From: a bacterium
GTDB taxonomy: Bacteria; Actinomycetota; Acidimicrobiia; Spongiisociales; UBA11373
Reading direction: 5' to 3'
Assembly (NCBI GenBank): GCA_013202595.1
Contig: JABMPV010000004.1
Span: 1 to 6,826 of the forward strand
Length of the DNA stretch: 6,826 bases
The notes below the pieces were generated by a model. That model saw nothing but the letters and a program-made list of their open reading frames with translations. It was not told the origin of the DNA and searched no databases. The translations under genes and the position numbers were made by a program. How positions within the stretch are numbered: position 1 is the stretch's first letter; every line of letters begins with the position of its first letter. Positions 1 through 6,299 of the stretch are shown here, piece after piece.

Positions 1-187
1 CCATGTAGTTGGTCACGTCGAAGTCGCCGACCTCACCGGCAAACCGGGTCTTCAACGCCGATGGGTCGAACGACTCGATGGGTCCGACGCCGGAGGTACC
101 GGCCAAGGCCGCCTTCCAGAAGCTCTCGACGTCGATGCCGATCGGATTGACGGTGCCCAGACCGGTGACGACGACGCGTCGCGTCAT
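1..187 (-). CDS. fabF: 3-oxoacyl-[ACP] synthase II (KAS II), N-terminal fragment, cut by window edge
   Basis: Only the first 62 codons are in the window; the gene continues past base 1. The product should be the elongating condensing enzyme of type II fatty acid synthesis, which joins malonyl-ACP to acyl-ACP in the cytosol. The visible N-terminus reads TRRVVVTGLGTVNPIG, the standard opening strand and loop of FabF-type thiolase-fold synthases, followed by a region with FWKAALAGTSGVGPI and FDPS, also typical of the family. The catalytic Cys-His-His triad lies outside the window and cannot be checked. The ATG start at 187-185 follows the acpP stop by 3 bases, with a GAGGG ribosome site inside the end of acpP, so translation is probably coupled. 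It is the last fab gene visible in the operon. FabB or a polyketide-type ketosynthase cannot be excluded from this stretch alone, but the acpP-fabF order strongly favours FabF. Confidence 0.9.
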   Translation of the reverse strand, partial: MTRRVVVTGLGTVNPIGIDVESFWKAALAGTSGVGPIESFDPSALKTRFAGEVGDFDVTNYM

Positions 188-190
188 GCG

Positions 191-436
191 TCAGCCCTCG
201 AGCTTGGCCATCACCACATCGACGGCCTGCCCGACGGTGACGATGTCTTCAGCCTCTTCATCGGGGATCTTGACCCCGAAGGTGTCTTCGAGCGCCATGA
301 GCAGTTCGACAACGCCGAGCGAGTCGACCTCGAGGTCCTCTTCGAACGATGCCTCATTGGCGATCTTCTCGCGGTCGAGCCCGAGCTCTTCCACGAGCAC
401 ATCTGTCAGCTTTGCCTCTACCTCGGCACGGTCCAT
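191..436 (-). CDS. acpP: Acyl carrier protein
   Basis: Small acidic cytosolic carrier protein of 81 residues that holds the growing acyl chain on a phosphopantetheine arm. The attachment site is the EVDSLGVVELL motif, with Ser39 as the modified residue; helix I (VLVEELGLDREKI) and the later FGVKIPDEEAEDI segment match the family in order and spacing. Length is normal for bacterial AcpP (about 75-85 residues). The start ATG at 436-434 has a near-perfect ribosome site, AGGAGG at 450-445 in minus-strand reading, 8 bases upstream, the strongest in the operon, consistent with the large amount of ACP cells need. This site overlaps the stop codon of fabG. Position between fabG and fabF is the classic fab order and supports the primary-metabolism ACP rather than a polyketide or nonribosomal carrier. 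Confidence 0.97.
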   Translation of the reverse strand: MDRAEVEAKLTDVLVEELGLDREKIANEASFEEDLEVDSLGVVELLMALEDTFGVKIPDEEAEDIVTVGQAVDVVMAKLEG

Positions 437-443
437 GGTCGTG

Positions 444-450
444 TCCTCCT
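444..450 (-). promoter_or_regulatory. Strong ribosome binding site of acpP overlapping the fabG stop codon
   Basis: In minus-strand reading the sequence is TAGGAGGA followed by a 7-base spacer and the acpP ATG. The TAG is the fabG stop (451-449) and shares two bases with the AGGAGG core. Ribosomes finishing fabG therefore terminate on the acpP initiation site, which should favour coupling or re-initiation. The other junctions in this operon have less complete Shine-Dalgarno sequences. Confidence 0.75.
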
Positions 451-1183
451 AGATCGCCAGGCCGCCGTCGACGACGAGCACCTGGCCTGTTACGTACGAC
501 GCGTCGTCTGACGCAAGATACCCGACCGCTCCGGCGATCTCCTCAGGAGTGCCCAGCCGACCGAGTGCAATCGATCCCAGCGCCGCGTCCTTGACGTCAT
601 CGCCGAGTCCGGCAGTCATGTCCGTCTGCACGAACCCCGGGGCGACACAGTTCACCGTGATGCCCCGCTTCCCCACCTCTTTGGCAACCGACTTGGTGAA
701 TCCGACGATCCCCGCCTTGGCCGCCGCATAGTTGGCCTGACCGGGATTGCCCGAGAGCCCCGACACCGATGTGACGGAGATGATCCGCCCCCATCGCGCC
801 TTCAACATGCCCCGCAGCGCCGCTCTGGAGCACAGATAGACGGACCGGAGGTTGGTTTCCACCACGGAATCCCACGCATCGGCGCCCATCCTGAGCAACA
901 GATCGTCTCTCGTGATGCCGGCATTGTTGACCAGCACCTCGACGGGGCCGAGGTCCGCGGAGACCCGGGCGATCATTGCGACCACCGCAGCCTCGTTGCC
1001 GACGTCGCCGCCGACGGCGATCGCCTCGCCCCCTGCCCCGGTGATCTCGGCGACAACAGCATCTGCGGCATCAGCACTGGAGTTGTAGTTGACGGCGACG
1101 CGGTGCCCCGTGGCTCCGAGGTTCAAGGCGATGGCGCGGCCGATCCCGCGCGAGCCGCCTGTGACGAGAGCAATCCGTGGCAT
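449..1183 (-). CDS. fabG: 3-oxoacyl-[ACP] reductase
   Basis: NADPH-dependent short-chain dehydrogenase of 244 residues that reduces 3-oxoacyl-ACP to 3-hydroxyacyl-ACP, the first reduction step of each FAS-II cycle. The cofactor loop TGGSRGIG is at residues 8-15, the NNAG structural motif at 86-89, and the active-site set is Asn111, Ser139, Tyr152 and Lys156 in the QANYAAAKAG segment. The C-terminal part has the PGFVQTDMT and GxxxYLASDDASYVTGQVLVVDGG signatures of FabG. Length matches the family (about 245). The ATG at 1183-1181 shares one base with the fabH stop (TGATG), and a GAAGGGG ribosome site lies just upstream inside fabH. Such reductases are a huge family, but context between fabH and acpP makes the FAS-II role nearly certain. 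Confidence 0.96.
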   Translation of the reverse strand: MPRIALVTGGSRGIGRAIALNLGATGHRVAVNYNSSADAADAVVAEITGAGGEAIAVGGDVGNEAAVVAMIARVSADLGPVEVLVNNAGITRDDLLLRMGADAWDSVVETNLRSVYLCSRAALRGMLKARWGRIISVTSVSGLSGNPGQANYAAAKAGIVGFTKSVAKEVGKRGITVNCVAPGFVQTDMTAGLGDDVKDAALGSIALGRLGTPEEIAGAVGYLASDDASYVTGQVLVVDGGLAI

Positions 1184-2265
1184 CAGATCCCCTTCCCGTA
1201 CGCATCGACGTTCCCCTGCAGCAACTCGAGCGCTGTGACGTCGGTTGGCTCGAGCGCGGCGTCACTGGTGCCAAGCGGCTCCACCCGGTGCCCCCACCGG
1301 AATGCGACTGCGGCCCAGGTGAGCCCTGCCCCGAAGGCAGCAAACACCAGGAGATCGCCGGGTCCGACCCGTCCTTCGTCGACGGCTTCGGCCAGGGCGA
1401 TCGGGATGGTGGCCGCCGAGGTGTTGCCGTACGAGGCGATGTTCACATACACCTTGGCCGGATCCAGCTTCAGCCGGCGTGCTGTGGCATCGATGATGCG
1501 GACGTTGGCCTGGTGCGGAATGAGCAGATCGACATCCTCGGGGCTCAAACCGGCCGATTCGATGACCCTGATGGAGGCCTCGCCCATGGCGTCGACCGCC
1601 CGCCTGAAGATCGCGGGGCCGTCCATCTTGACCGTTGGATGCTCGCCGGAGCCGACGTGACCCTCTGTTCCCGTTCCCGGCGCGCACAGGATCTCTCCCT
1701 GCGACCCGTCGGTGCCGAGCTCGAATGAGAGCAGGCCGACCGCTTCGTCGGTGGCCTCGACGATCACAGCTCCTGCGCCATCGCCGAACAGGACCGACGT
1801 GGAGCGATCGGTGAAGTCCAGGAAGTAGTGGAGCTTTTCTGCACCGATGAGCAGGATCGTCTTGAAAGCGCCGGAGCGGACCATCTGGTCGGCCATCACC
1901 AGGCCGTAGAGGAAGCCGGAGCATGCGGCATTGAGGTCCATCGCCGCGGCGTTGACCGCACCGACTTTGTGCTGCACCATCGTCGCCGCACTCGGGATCA
2001 GCCTGTCGGGCGAACAGGTGGCCACCAGCACCATGTCCAGGTCCGTGGGGTCCTTCCCTGCAGCGGCCTGCGCCTGGAACGCCGCGACCGTCGCCATGTC
2101 GCTGGTCTCGGCGTGACTGATCCGCCGCTCCTTGATGCCCGTGCGCGAGGTGATCCACTCATCGCTCGTCTGAGTCAGGGTCTCCAGGTCGGTATTGCTC
2201 AGCACAGCGGGTGGGACACATTTACCCCACCCCGTGATAGCGGCGTGCACCGCAGTCCGATCCAT
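1183..2265 (-). CDS. fabH: 3-oxoacyl-[ACP] synthase III (KAS III), with C-terminal extension
   Basis: Initiating condensing enzyme of FAS-II, joining an acyl-CoA primer to malonyl-ACP. With the start used here it has 360 residues and a thiolase fold. The catalytic triad is visible: Cys115 in MDLNAACSGF, His251 in IPHQAN and Asn281 in YGNTSAATIP; the N-terminal SDEWITSRTGI block and GDGAGAVI are also typical. I chose ATG 2265-2263 because GGAGG at 2279-2275 then lies 9 bases upstream; an in-frame ATG at 2271-2269 overlaps the fabD stop as ATGA but would leave only 3 bases to that site. Family members usually end near AFRWG, about 315-335 residues; here a 35-residue tail follows (residues 326-360). 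The primer (acetyl or branched-chain CoA) cannot be read from sequence by eye. The neighbouring fab genes exclude most secondary-metabolite alternatives. Confidence 0.95.
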   Translation of the reverse strand: MDRTAVHAAITGWGKCVPPAVLSNTDLETLTQTSDEWITSRTGIKERRISHAETSDMATVAAFQAQAAAGKDPTDLDMVLVATCSPDRLIPSAATMVQHKVGAVNAAAMDLNAACSGFLYGLVMADQMVRSGAFKTILLIGAEKLHYFLDFTDRSTSVLFGDGAGAVIVEATDEAVGLLSFELGTDGSQGEILCAPGTGTEGHVGSGEHPTVKMDGPAIFRRAVDAMGEASIRVIESAGLSPEDVDLLIPHQANVRIIDATARRLKLDPAKVYVNIASYGNTSAATIPIALAEAVDEGRVGPGDLLVFAAFGAGLTWAAVAFRWGHRVEPLGTSDAALEPTDVTALELLQGNVDAYGKGI

Positions 2266-2267
2266 GG

Positions 2268-3203
2268 TCATTCCCCTCCGTCCAACAGCTCTGCTGCGGT
2301 TTCGACGTCGTCGAGACTCGACACGACGAACGTCGTCGCTCCATCTACCGACCTCCGGGCCAGCCCCGCGGTTACGTCGCCGGGACCGACATGGACGAAC
2401 TCGGTCACACCGGATGCCCCCATTCCCTCGAGCGTGGCGCCGAAGCGCACCGGGTTGGTCAACTGATCGGCCAGCATCATTGCGGTGTCATCGCCATAGG
2501 GCCTCGCCGTCGTGTTCGCCCATACGGGGAACCGCTGCGGACCGAAATCGATTCCTGCGAGCGCATCGGAGAGTGCCGTCGCTGCAGATGCCATGAACGG
2601 CGAATGGAACGCCCCGGCCACCTTGAGCGGTATCACCCGCCTGACGCCGAGATCCCGGCCGTTGGCCACGGCCCATTGGATGTCCTCGTGGCCGCCGGCA
2701 ACCACCACCTGGCCCGGCGCGTTGAGGTTGGCCACCCACAGGCGGCCGCCGTCGCTGCGGCGCTGTGCTGCAAGGCCTTCCGCCGCGGTCTCGTCCGCCC
2801 CGATGAGAGCAGCCATCCCGGATGCCTCCGCTGTGGCAGCGTCGGACATGGCCTTCCCGCGAGCGGCGACGAGCGCCAGGCCTTCGAAGTAGCCAAGGGA
2901 ACCCGAGGCGGCGAGGGCCGTGTACTCGCCGAGCGAGTGGCCGGCCGCCGCACCGGGGCTCCGTCCCGCCAGCATCCCCGAGAACTCATCCCACAGGACG
3001 TAGGAGATGGCGAACAGCGCCGGCTGGGCGTGCTCGGTCAGGGTGAGCGACTCCTCGGGGCCGTTGAGGCACATGGAACGGAGCGACCAGCCCAGCACCT
3101 CGTCGGCGGCCGGTCCGAGCAGATCGGGACGGGCGTCGAACACGTCCGCCCCCATGCCCACCGCTTGGCTCCCCTGTCCGGGGAACAGCACGGCAAAGCC
3201 CAT
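2268..3203 (-). CDS. fabD: Malonyl-CoA:ACP transacylase
   Basis: Transfers malonyl from CoA to the phosphopantetheine of ACP, supplying the extender unit used by FabH and FabF. The 311-residue protein opens with FPGQGSQAVGMG (oxyanion-forming GQGSQ), has the nucleophile Ser90 in GHSLGEYTAL, Arg115 in the ARGKAM motif that binds the malonyl carboxylate, and catalytic His200 in GAFHSPFM. Length and motif spacing match FabD. The ATG at 3203-3201 has GGAGG at 3217-3213 with a 9-base spacer and begins the protein directly at the conserved first strand; an upstream in-frame extension to 3236 lacks conservation and was not used. This is the first gene of the fab operon, facing the divergent phosphorylase gene. 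Arg115 argues for malonyl preference over a simple acyltransferase. Confidence 0.96.
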   Translation of the reverse strand: MGFAVLFPGQGSQAVGMGADVFDARPDLLGPAADEVLGWSLRSMCLNGPEESLTLTEHAQPALFAISYVLWDEFSGMLAGRSPGAAAGHSLGEYTALAASGSLGYFEGLALVAARGKAMSDAATAEASGMAALIGADETAAEGLAAQRRSDGGRLWVANLNAPGQVVVAGGHEDIQWAVANGRDLGVRRVIPLKVAGAFHSPFMASAATALSDALAGIDFGPQRFPVWANTTARPYGDDTAMMLADQLTNPVRFGATLEGMGASGVTEFVHVGPGDVTAGLARRSVDGATTFVVSSLDDVETAAELLDGGE

Positions 3204-3303
3204 GCGTCGATTCCTCCATCGGTCGTGGGGTCCCAAGACCCGGGACGGGAGTCTATCCGAGGGCCTCAGCCGATCGACCGGACGGGGGACCGCCTATTCT
3301 TCT

Positions 3304-3315
3304 GGAACCGGTTCC
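3304..3315. repeat. Perfect 12-bp palindrome, candidate operator
   Basis: GGAACCGGTTCC reads identically on both strands and stands 19 bases before the phosphorylase ATG, directly downstream of the possible -10 sequence TATTCT. A dimeric repressor binding here would block transcription of the phosphorylase gene and could also affect the divergent fab promoter. In GC-rich DNA a 12-bp palindrome can occur by chance, so the operator role is only a proposal. Confidence 0.35.
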
Positions 3316-3318
3316 CGT

Positions 3319-3324
3319 GGGAGG
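3319..3324 (+). promoter_or_regulatory. Ribosome binding site deciding the phosphorylase start
   Basis: GGGAGG lies 10 bases before the ATG at 3335. It overlaps an in-frame GTG at 3317 that would add six residues; because the site would then lie within that codon and the six-residue extension, the ATG is the better start. Confidence 0.6.
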
Positions 3325-3334
3325 CCCCACAGAC

Positions 3335-5434
3335 ATGTCTTCACCATTCTCGATTCCAGTCGCGGCCGGCACACGCCTGTATGTGCCCAAGCCCTACGAG
3401 CGGCTCTACGACCTCGCCTACAACATGTGGTGGGCGTGGGAGCCTTATGCCCGTGAACTGTGGCAGAGGGTCAGCCCCGTGGACTGGAGGCGCTCCCCCA
3501 ATCCCTTGACCATGCTTCAGACGGTCAACCCCGAGACCTGGGATGCACTGGTCAACAACGATTCCTTCGCTGATCTCTATGGGCAGGTCATCGCCAAGTT
3601 CGACGACTACCTGGGCGACAAGGACACCTGGTACCAGCGGACTCACCCGGATTCGCTGCCGGGCGGTCTGGCGTACCTCTGCACCGAATTCGGCATCCAC
3701 CACACGCTCCCCTTCTACTCGGGTGGGCTCGGCGTCCTTGCCGGCGACCATGCCAAAGCCGCATCCGATCTGGGCGTGCCGATGGTGGGCGTCGGCCTGC
3801 TGTACCGGCGCGGGTACTTCAGGCAGGCGGTCAATCCCGATGGTCGCCAGCAGGACCAGTACCGGCCCGTCGAGGTGACCCGGCGCCCCCTGCGCCGCGT
3901 CCTCGACCGCACCGGGCACCCTCTGCTCCTCGAGGTGCCTCTCCCCGGCCGAACGCTCGACGTAGCGGCGTGGCGTCTGGATGTCGGCAGGGTCCCGCTG
4001 GTGATGCTCGACACCGACATCCCGTCCAACGACCCGGCCGACCGGCCCATCACGCACACCCTGTATGTGCGGGGACGGGAGATGCGCCTGTGCCAGGAGA
4101 TCGTGCTCGGTCTGGGGGCCGTGAAGGTGATCGACGCCTGCGGCATCGAACCGTCGACCTGGCACGTCAACGAAGGCCACTCCGCCTTCTCGCTCCTCCA
4201 GCGCCTCTCGGATCGCCTGATGGACGGCGACTCGGTCGAACAGGCCACCGCCGCGGTGAAGGAGCGCACGGCGTTCACACTCCACACCCCCGTCCCGGCG
4301 GGCAACGAGGTCTTCGAGTTGGATCTGGTCAAGTCCTACATGAGCGGGCGCCTGCCCGGAATCGATGACGACATGCTGGAGACGCTGAGCGACTCAGGGC
4401 GCGGCGTCTTCGATCTCGGTGCGCTGGCCATCCGCCTGTCGCGGTCCACCAACGGCGTCTCCAAGCGCCACGGCGCCATCGTCACCCGCGACTGGGAGAC
4501 GATCATCGGCGGACCGGGCACCTACGTGACCAACGGCGTCCACATCCGTACCTGGGTGGGCGGGTCGATGGGCCGCAGGTTCGCCGACGCCCTCGGTACC
4601 GATTGGGAAGACCAGATCCTCGACGCCGGGGCGTGGCAGGCAATCCACGACTTGCCCGATAAGGCCGTCTGGGATGCGCACAACGCCCAGAAGGAGCGTC
4701 TGCTCCGCCACGTTCGGCGCGGCCTGCGAGACCAGTGGGCCCGCCACGGCGCAAGCCCCTCTGTGCTGCGCAGGGTCACCAGCGTGCTTCCGGCCGACCG
4801 GTTGACCGTGGTGTTCGCCCGCAGATTCGCCACCTACAAGCGGGCCGGGCTGCTCATGTCCGACCTCGGACGGCTCCAATGGATCCTCACCAATCCCGAG
4901 CGGCCCATCCAACTGCTGTTCAGCGGCAAGGCGCATCCGGCCGACCGCGAAGGCCAGGCCCTCATCGAGACCGTGGCGCAGATCGCCAAGACGCCGCAGT
5001 TCGAGGGTCACATCTTCTTCCTCGAGGACTACAACATGGAGCTTGCCCGCTACCTGGTGGGTGGAGCCGACGTCTGGCTGAACAATCCCCGGCCCCCGAT
5101 GGAGGCGAGCGGCACGTCGGGCATGAAATCGGCCGCCAACGGCGGACTCAACCTGAGCGTCCTCGACGGCTGGTGGTGCGAAGGGTTCGACGGCGAGAAC
5201 GGCTGGGGCTTTGCAGAGAACCACGAAACGGACGAGGCCGACCTCAGAACGCTCTACGACCTCCTCGAGCACGAAGTCGCGCCGATGTTCTACGACCGCA
5301 ATGAGAACGGCATCCCGGTGGCCTGGGTCGCCCGGATGAAGGACGCCATCTCATCGATCCTTCCCGCCTTCTCGTCCCAGCGCATGGTCGCCGAGTACGT
5401 GGACCACATCTACTCCAAGGCGAATGGGACATAG
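3335..5434 (+). CDS. glgP: Alpha-glucan (glycogen/maltodextrin) phosphorylase, GT35 family, compact type
   Basis: Cytosolic PLP enzyme that releases glucose-1-phosphate from the non-reducing ends of alpha-1,4-glucans such as glycogen. The 699-residue protein starts with a DUF3417-like region (about 15-95), recognisable by LAYNMWWAWEPYARELW. The phosphorylase core follows: CTEFGIHHTLPFYSGGLGVLAGDH (115-138 region), WHVNEGHSAF (276-285), FTLHTPVPAGNEVF (314-327), FARRFATYKR (494-503), and the cofactor site EASGTSGMK with Lys598 as the expected PLP lysine. WHVNEGHSAF and GTSGMKSAANGG mark the non-classical alpha-glucan phosphorylase subfamily rather than the E. coli/animal type, whose motifs are HLNDTHP and GTGNMK. 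It ends at RMVAEYVDHIYSKA, without the longer C-terminus I recall for many actinobacterial homologues of 850 residues or so. It is monocistronic as far as seen, divergent from the fab operon and convergent with the kinase operon. The preferred glucan length cannot be told from sequence. Confidence 0.92.
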   Translation: MSSPFSIPVAAGTRLYVPKPYERLYDLAYNMWWAWEPYARELWQRVSPVDWRRSPNPLTMLQTVNPETWDALVNNDSFADLYGQVIAKFDDYLGDKDTWYQRTHPDSLPGGLAYLCTEFGIHHTLPFYSGGLGVLAGDHAKAASDLGVPMVGVGLLYRRGYFRQAVNPDGRQQDQYRPVEVTRRPLRRVLDRTGHPLLLEVPLPGRTLDVAAWRLDVGRVPLVMLDTDIPSNDPADRPITHTLYVRGREMRLCQEIVLGLGAVKVIDACGIEPSTWHVNEGHSAFSLLQRLSDRLMDGDSVEQATAAVKERTAFTLHTPVPAGNEVFELDLVKSYMSGRLPGIDDDMLETLSDSGRGVFDLGALAIRLSRSTNGVSKRHGAIVTRDWETIIGGPGTYVTNGVHIRTWVGGSMGRRFADALGTDWEDQILDAGAWQAIHDLPDKAVWDAHNAQKERLLRHVRRGLRDQWARHGASPSVLRRVTSVLPADRLTVVFARRFATYKRAGLLMSDLGRLQWILTNPERPIQLLFSGKAHPADREGQALIETVAQIAKTPQFEGHIFFLEDYNMELARYLVGGADVWLNNPRPPMEASGTSGMKSAANGGLNLSVLDGWWCEGFDGENGWGFAENHETDEADLRTLYDLLEHEVAPMFYDRNENGIPVAWVARMKDAISSILPAFSSQRMVAEYVDHIYSKANGT

Positions 5435-5621
5435 ACCCGATCCCATCCGGCGCGGTCTGCCAGAGGCGAGGTCCACGATGCTCTCGCCGGCGCACCCGGC
5501 CGCTGCCTCGAGTTCGTTGTTCCCGGCGAACAGGAGAGACGGCAGGTTTCAGATTCTGTGGAATCGGATCACGCCGGATCGTCGCGTGCGGCCGGGAATC
5601 GCACTCCGGCGCCGCGGAGGT
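5435..5621. other. Convergent intergenic gap without a clear gene or terminator
   Basis: This 187-bp stretch lies between the ends of the phosphorylase gene and the LiaF-like gene, where terminators for both strands would be expected. I see only weak inverted repeats: TGTTC/GAACA around a 5-base loop (5518-5532) and GATTC/GAATC around TGTG (5552-5565). Neither has a T-run, so intrinsic termination is not supported; Rho-dependent termination is possible. An open frame crossing the gap uses AGA/AGG codons unlike the neighbours and shows no known motif. Confidence 0.4.
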
Positions 5622-6299
5622 CTACGACCAGCGCCGCTTGTGCCTGACATCGACCCCGCCCAGAACGACCAGGGCTCTGACTCGTAGCACCGGCGCTTCG
5701 GGGTCGATGCGCTCCCTGCTCGTGGTGTCGTCCCACCCGCCGAGGATCGGGATCCCCCTGACCTCGACGCGCCACCCCTCCGGCACGACCAGGTCGATGC
5801 TGCCGAGGACGGCCGTGGCTCCGATCGATGCACCGCCTGCGATCGGGAGCGCCTTGCTGAGGTCGAGGCGCACCGACGACAAGATGGACGTCACATCGGC
5901 GCTCTGCAGGTTGCGGGACGTCGCGGAGAGTCGGCTGACCGTGAGCACGGCAACGTGGAACGGGCGGTCTGATTCCAGCGGCGTGCCGATCCAGGGTCGT
6001 CCGATCACCAGCCAGACGCCCACGGCGATCAGCAGCAGCGGCCAGACGATTCCCGAGGTCGATCCCGTCAGCGTGTTGGTGCTGGCCAGCAGAGCCAGGG
6101 ATCCGCCGACGAGCAACACCATCGATGCGACCCGGATCCTCCGCTCGATGACCACTTGCACGACGCCGAGCGCGACGAAGACGGTGGGCCACCAGTCGGC
6201 GGCGATCGCCGATCCGTCTGCGGCACCGGTGGCATCGAGGAGAGCGAGCGTCCCGAAGGTGACCAGTGAGAGGCCGAGGACGATGCGGCCGGCGCTCAT
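5622..6299 (-). CDS. Four-helix membrane protein with LiaF-like C-terminal domain
   Basis: A 225-residue protein with four predicted hydrophobic segments, roughly 5-24, 33-51, 57-75 and 82-100, followed by a soluble region of about 115-222. The second half has the repeating beta pattern of the LiaF/YvqF C-terminal domain (cell-wall-active-antibiotic response family): AVLGSIDLVVPEGWRVEVRG then IPILGGWDD and VVLGGVDVR, resembling the G-G-x-x-(hydrophobic)-x-VP-x-x-W-x-V signature. In Bacillus, LiaF restrains the LiaRS envelope-stress system; no histidine kinase or regulator lies here, so that role is not implied. The ATG at 6299-6297 overlaps the stop of the upstream DUF1232 gene (ATGA); no good ribosome site is seen, so it likely depends on coupled translation. 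Last gene of a three-gene operon. The function is unknown; a structural or envelope-sensing role is a guess. Confidence 0.8.
   Translation of the reverse strand: MSAGRIVLGLSLVTFGTLALLDATGAADGSAIAADWWPTVFVALGVVQVVIERRIRVASMVLLVGGSLALLASTNTLTGSTSGIVWPLLLIAVGVWLVIGRPWIGTPLESDRPFHVAVLTVSRLSATSRNLQSADVTSILSSVRLDLSKALPIAGGASIGATAVLGSIDLVVPEGWRVEVRGIPILGGWDDTTSRERIDPEAPVLRVRALVVLGGVDVRHKRRWS

Larger units (their letters stand above)
3204..3334. promoter_or_regulatory. Divergent intergenic region between fabD operon and phosphorylase gene
   Basis: This 131-bp spacer separates two divergently read genes and should contain both promoters. Seen directly: ribosome sites for fabD (3217-3213, minus) and for the phosphorylase (GGGAGG at 3319-3324, plus); a perfect 12-bp palindrome at 3304-3315; and short inverted repeats at 3228-3246. 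Possible -10 hexamers are TATTCT at 3295-3300 (plus) and TAGACT read on the minus strand at 3255-3250. Neither has a convincing -35 partner at standard spacing, so promoter positions stay uncertain. The presence of promoters here is inferred from gene layout. Confidence 0.55.

Noticed and set aside
9..452. 147-codon plus-strand frame opposite acpP and the fabF start
   Set aside because: Ser/Thr-rich product typical of the antisense of GC-rich genes; the opposite strand holds an unmistakable ACP.
1262..2158. 298-codon minus-strand open frame inside fabH in another frame
   Set aside because: Arg/Gly/His-rich product with no motif, fully inside the well-supported fabH frame; an out-of-frame shadow.
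2391..3509. 372-codon plus-strand open frame opposite fabD and running into the phosphorylase gene
   Set aside because: It is antisense to a gene with all catalytic motifs of FabD, has no recognisable domain, a composition rich in Arg, Gly and His, and crosses the divergent spacer and the phosphorylase start. GC-rich codon bias creates such frames.
3341..4285. 314-codon minus-strand open frame opposite the phosphorylase gene
   Set aside because: Antisense to conserved phosphorylase core motifs; no start signal or domain of its own.
4394..5272. 292-codon minus-strand open frame opposite the phosphorylase C-terminal half
   Set aside because: Lies against the PLP-binding region of the real gene; composition is that of a complementary-strand shadow.
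5552..5565. GATTC-TGTG-GAATC hairpin as a terminator
   Set aside because: The 5-bp AT-containing stem is weak and no T-run follows on either strand.
5424..5687. 87-codon plus-strand frame spanning the convergent gap
   Set aside because: It overlaps the phosphorylase end and the LiaF-like gene end, uses AGA/AGG codons unlike the neighbours, and has no motif or clear ribosome site.
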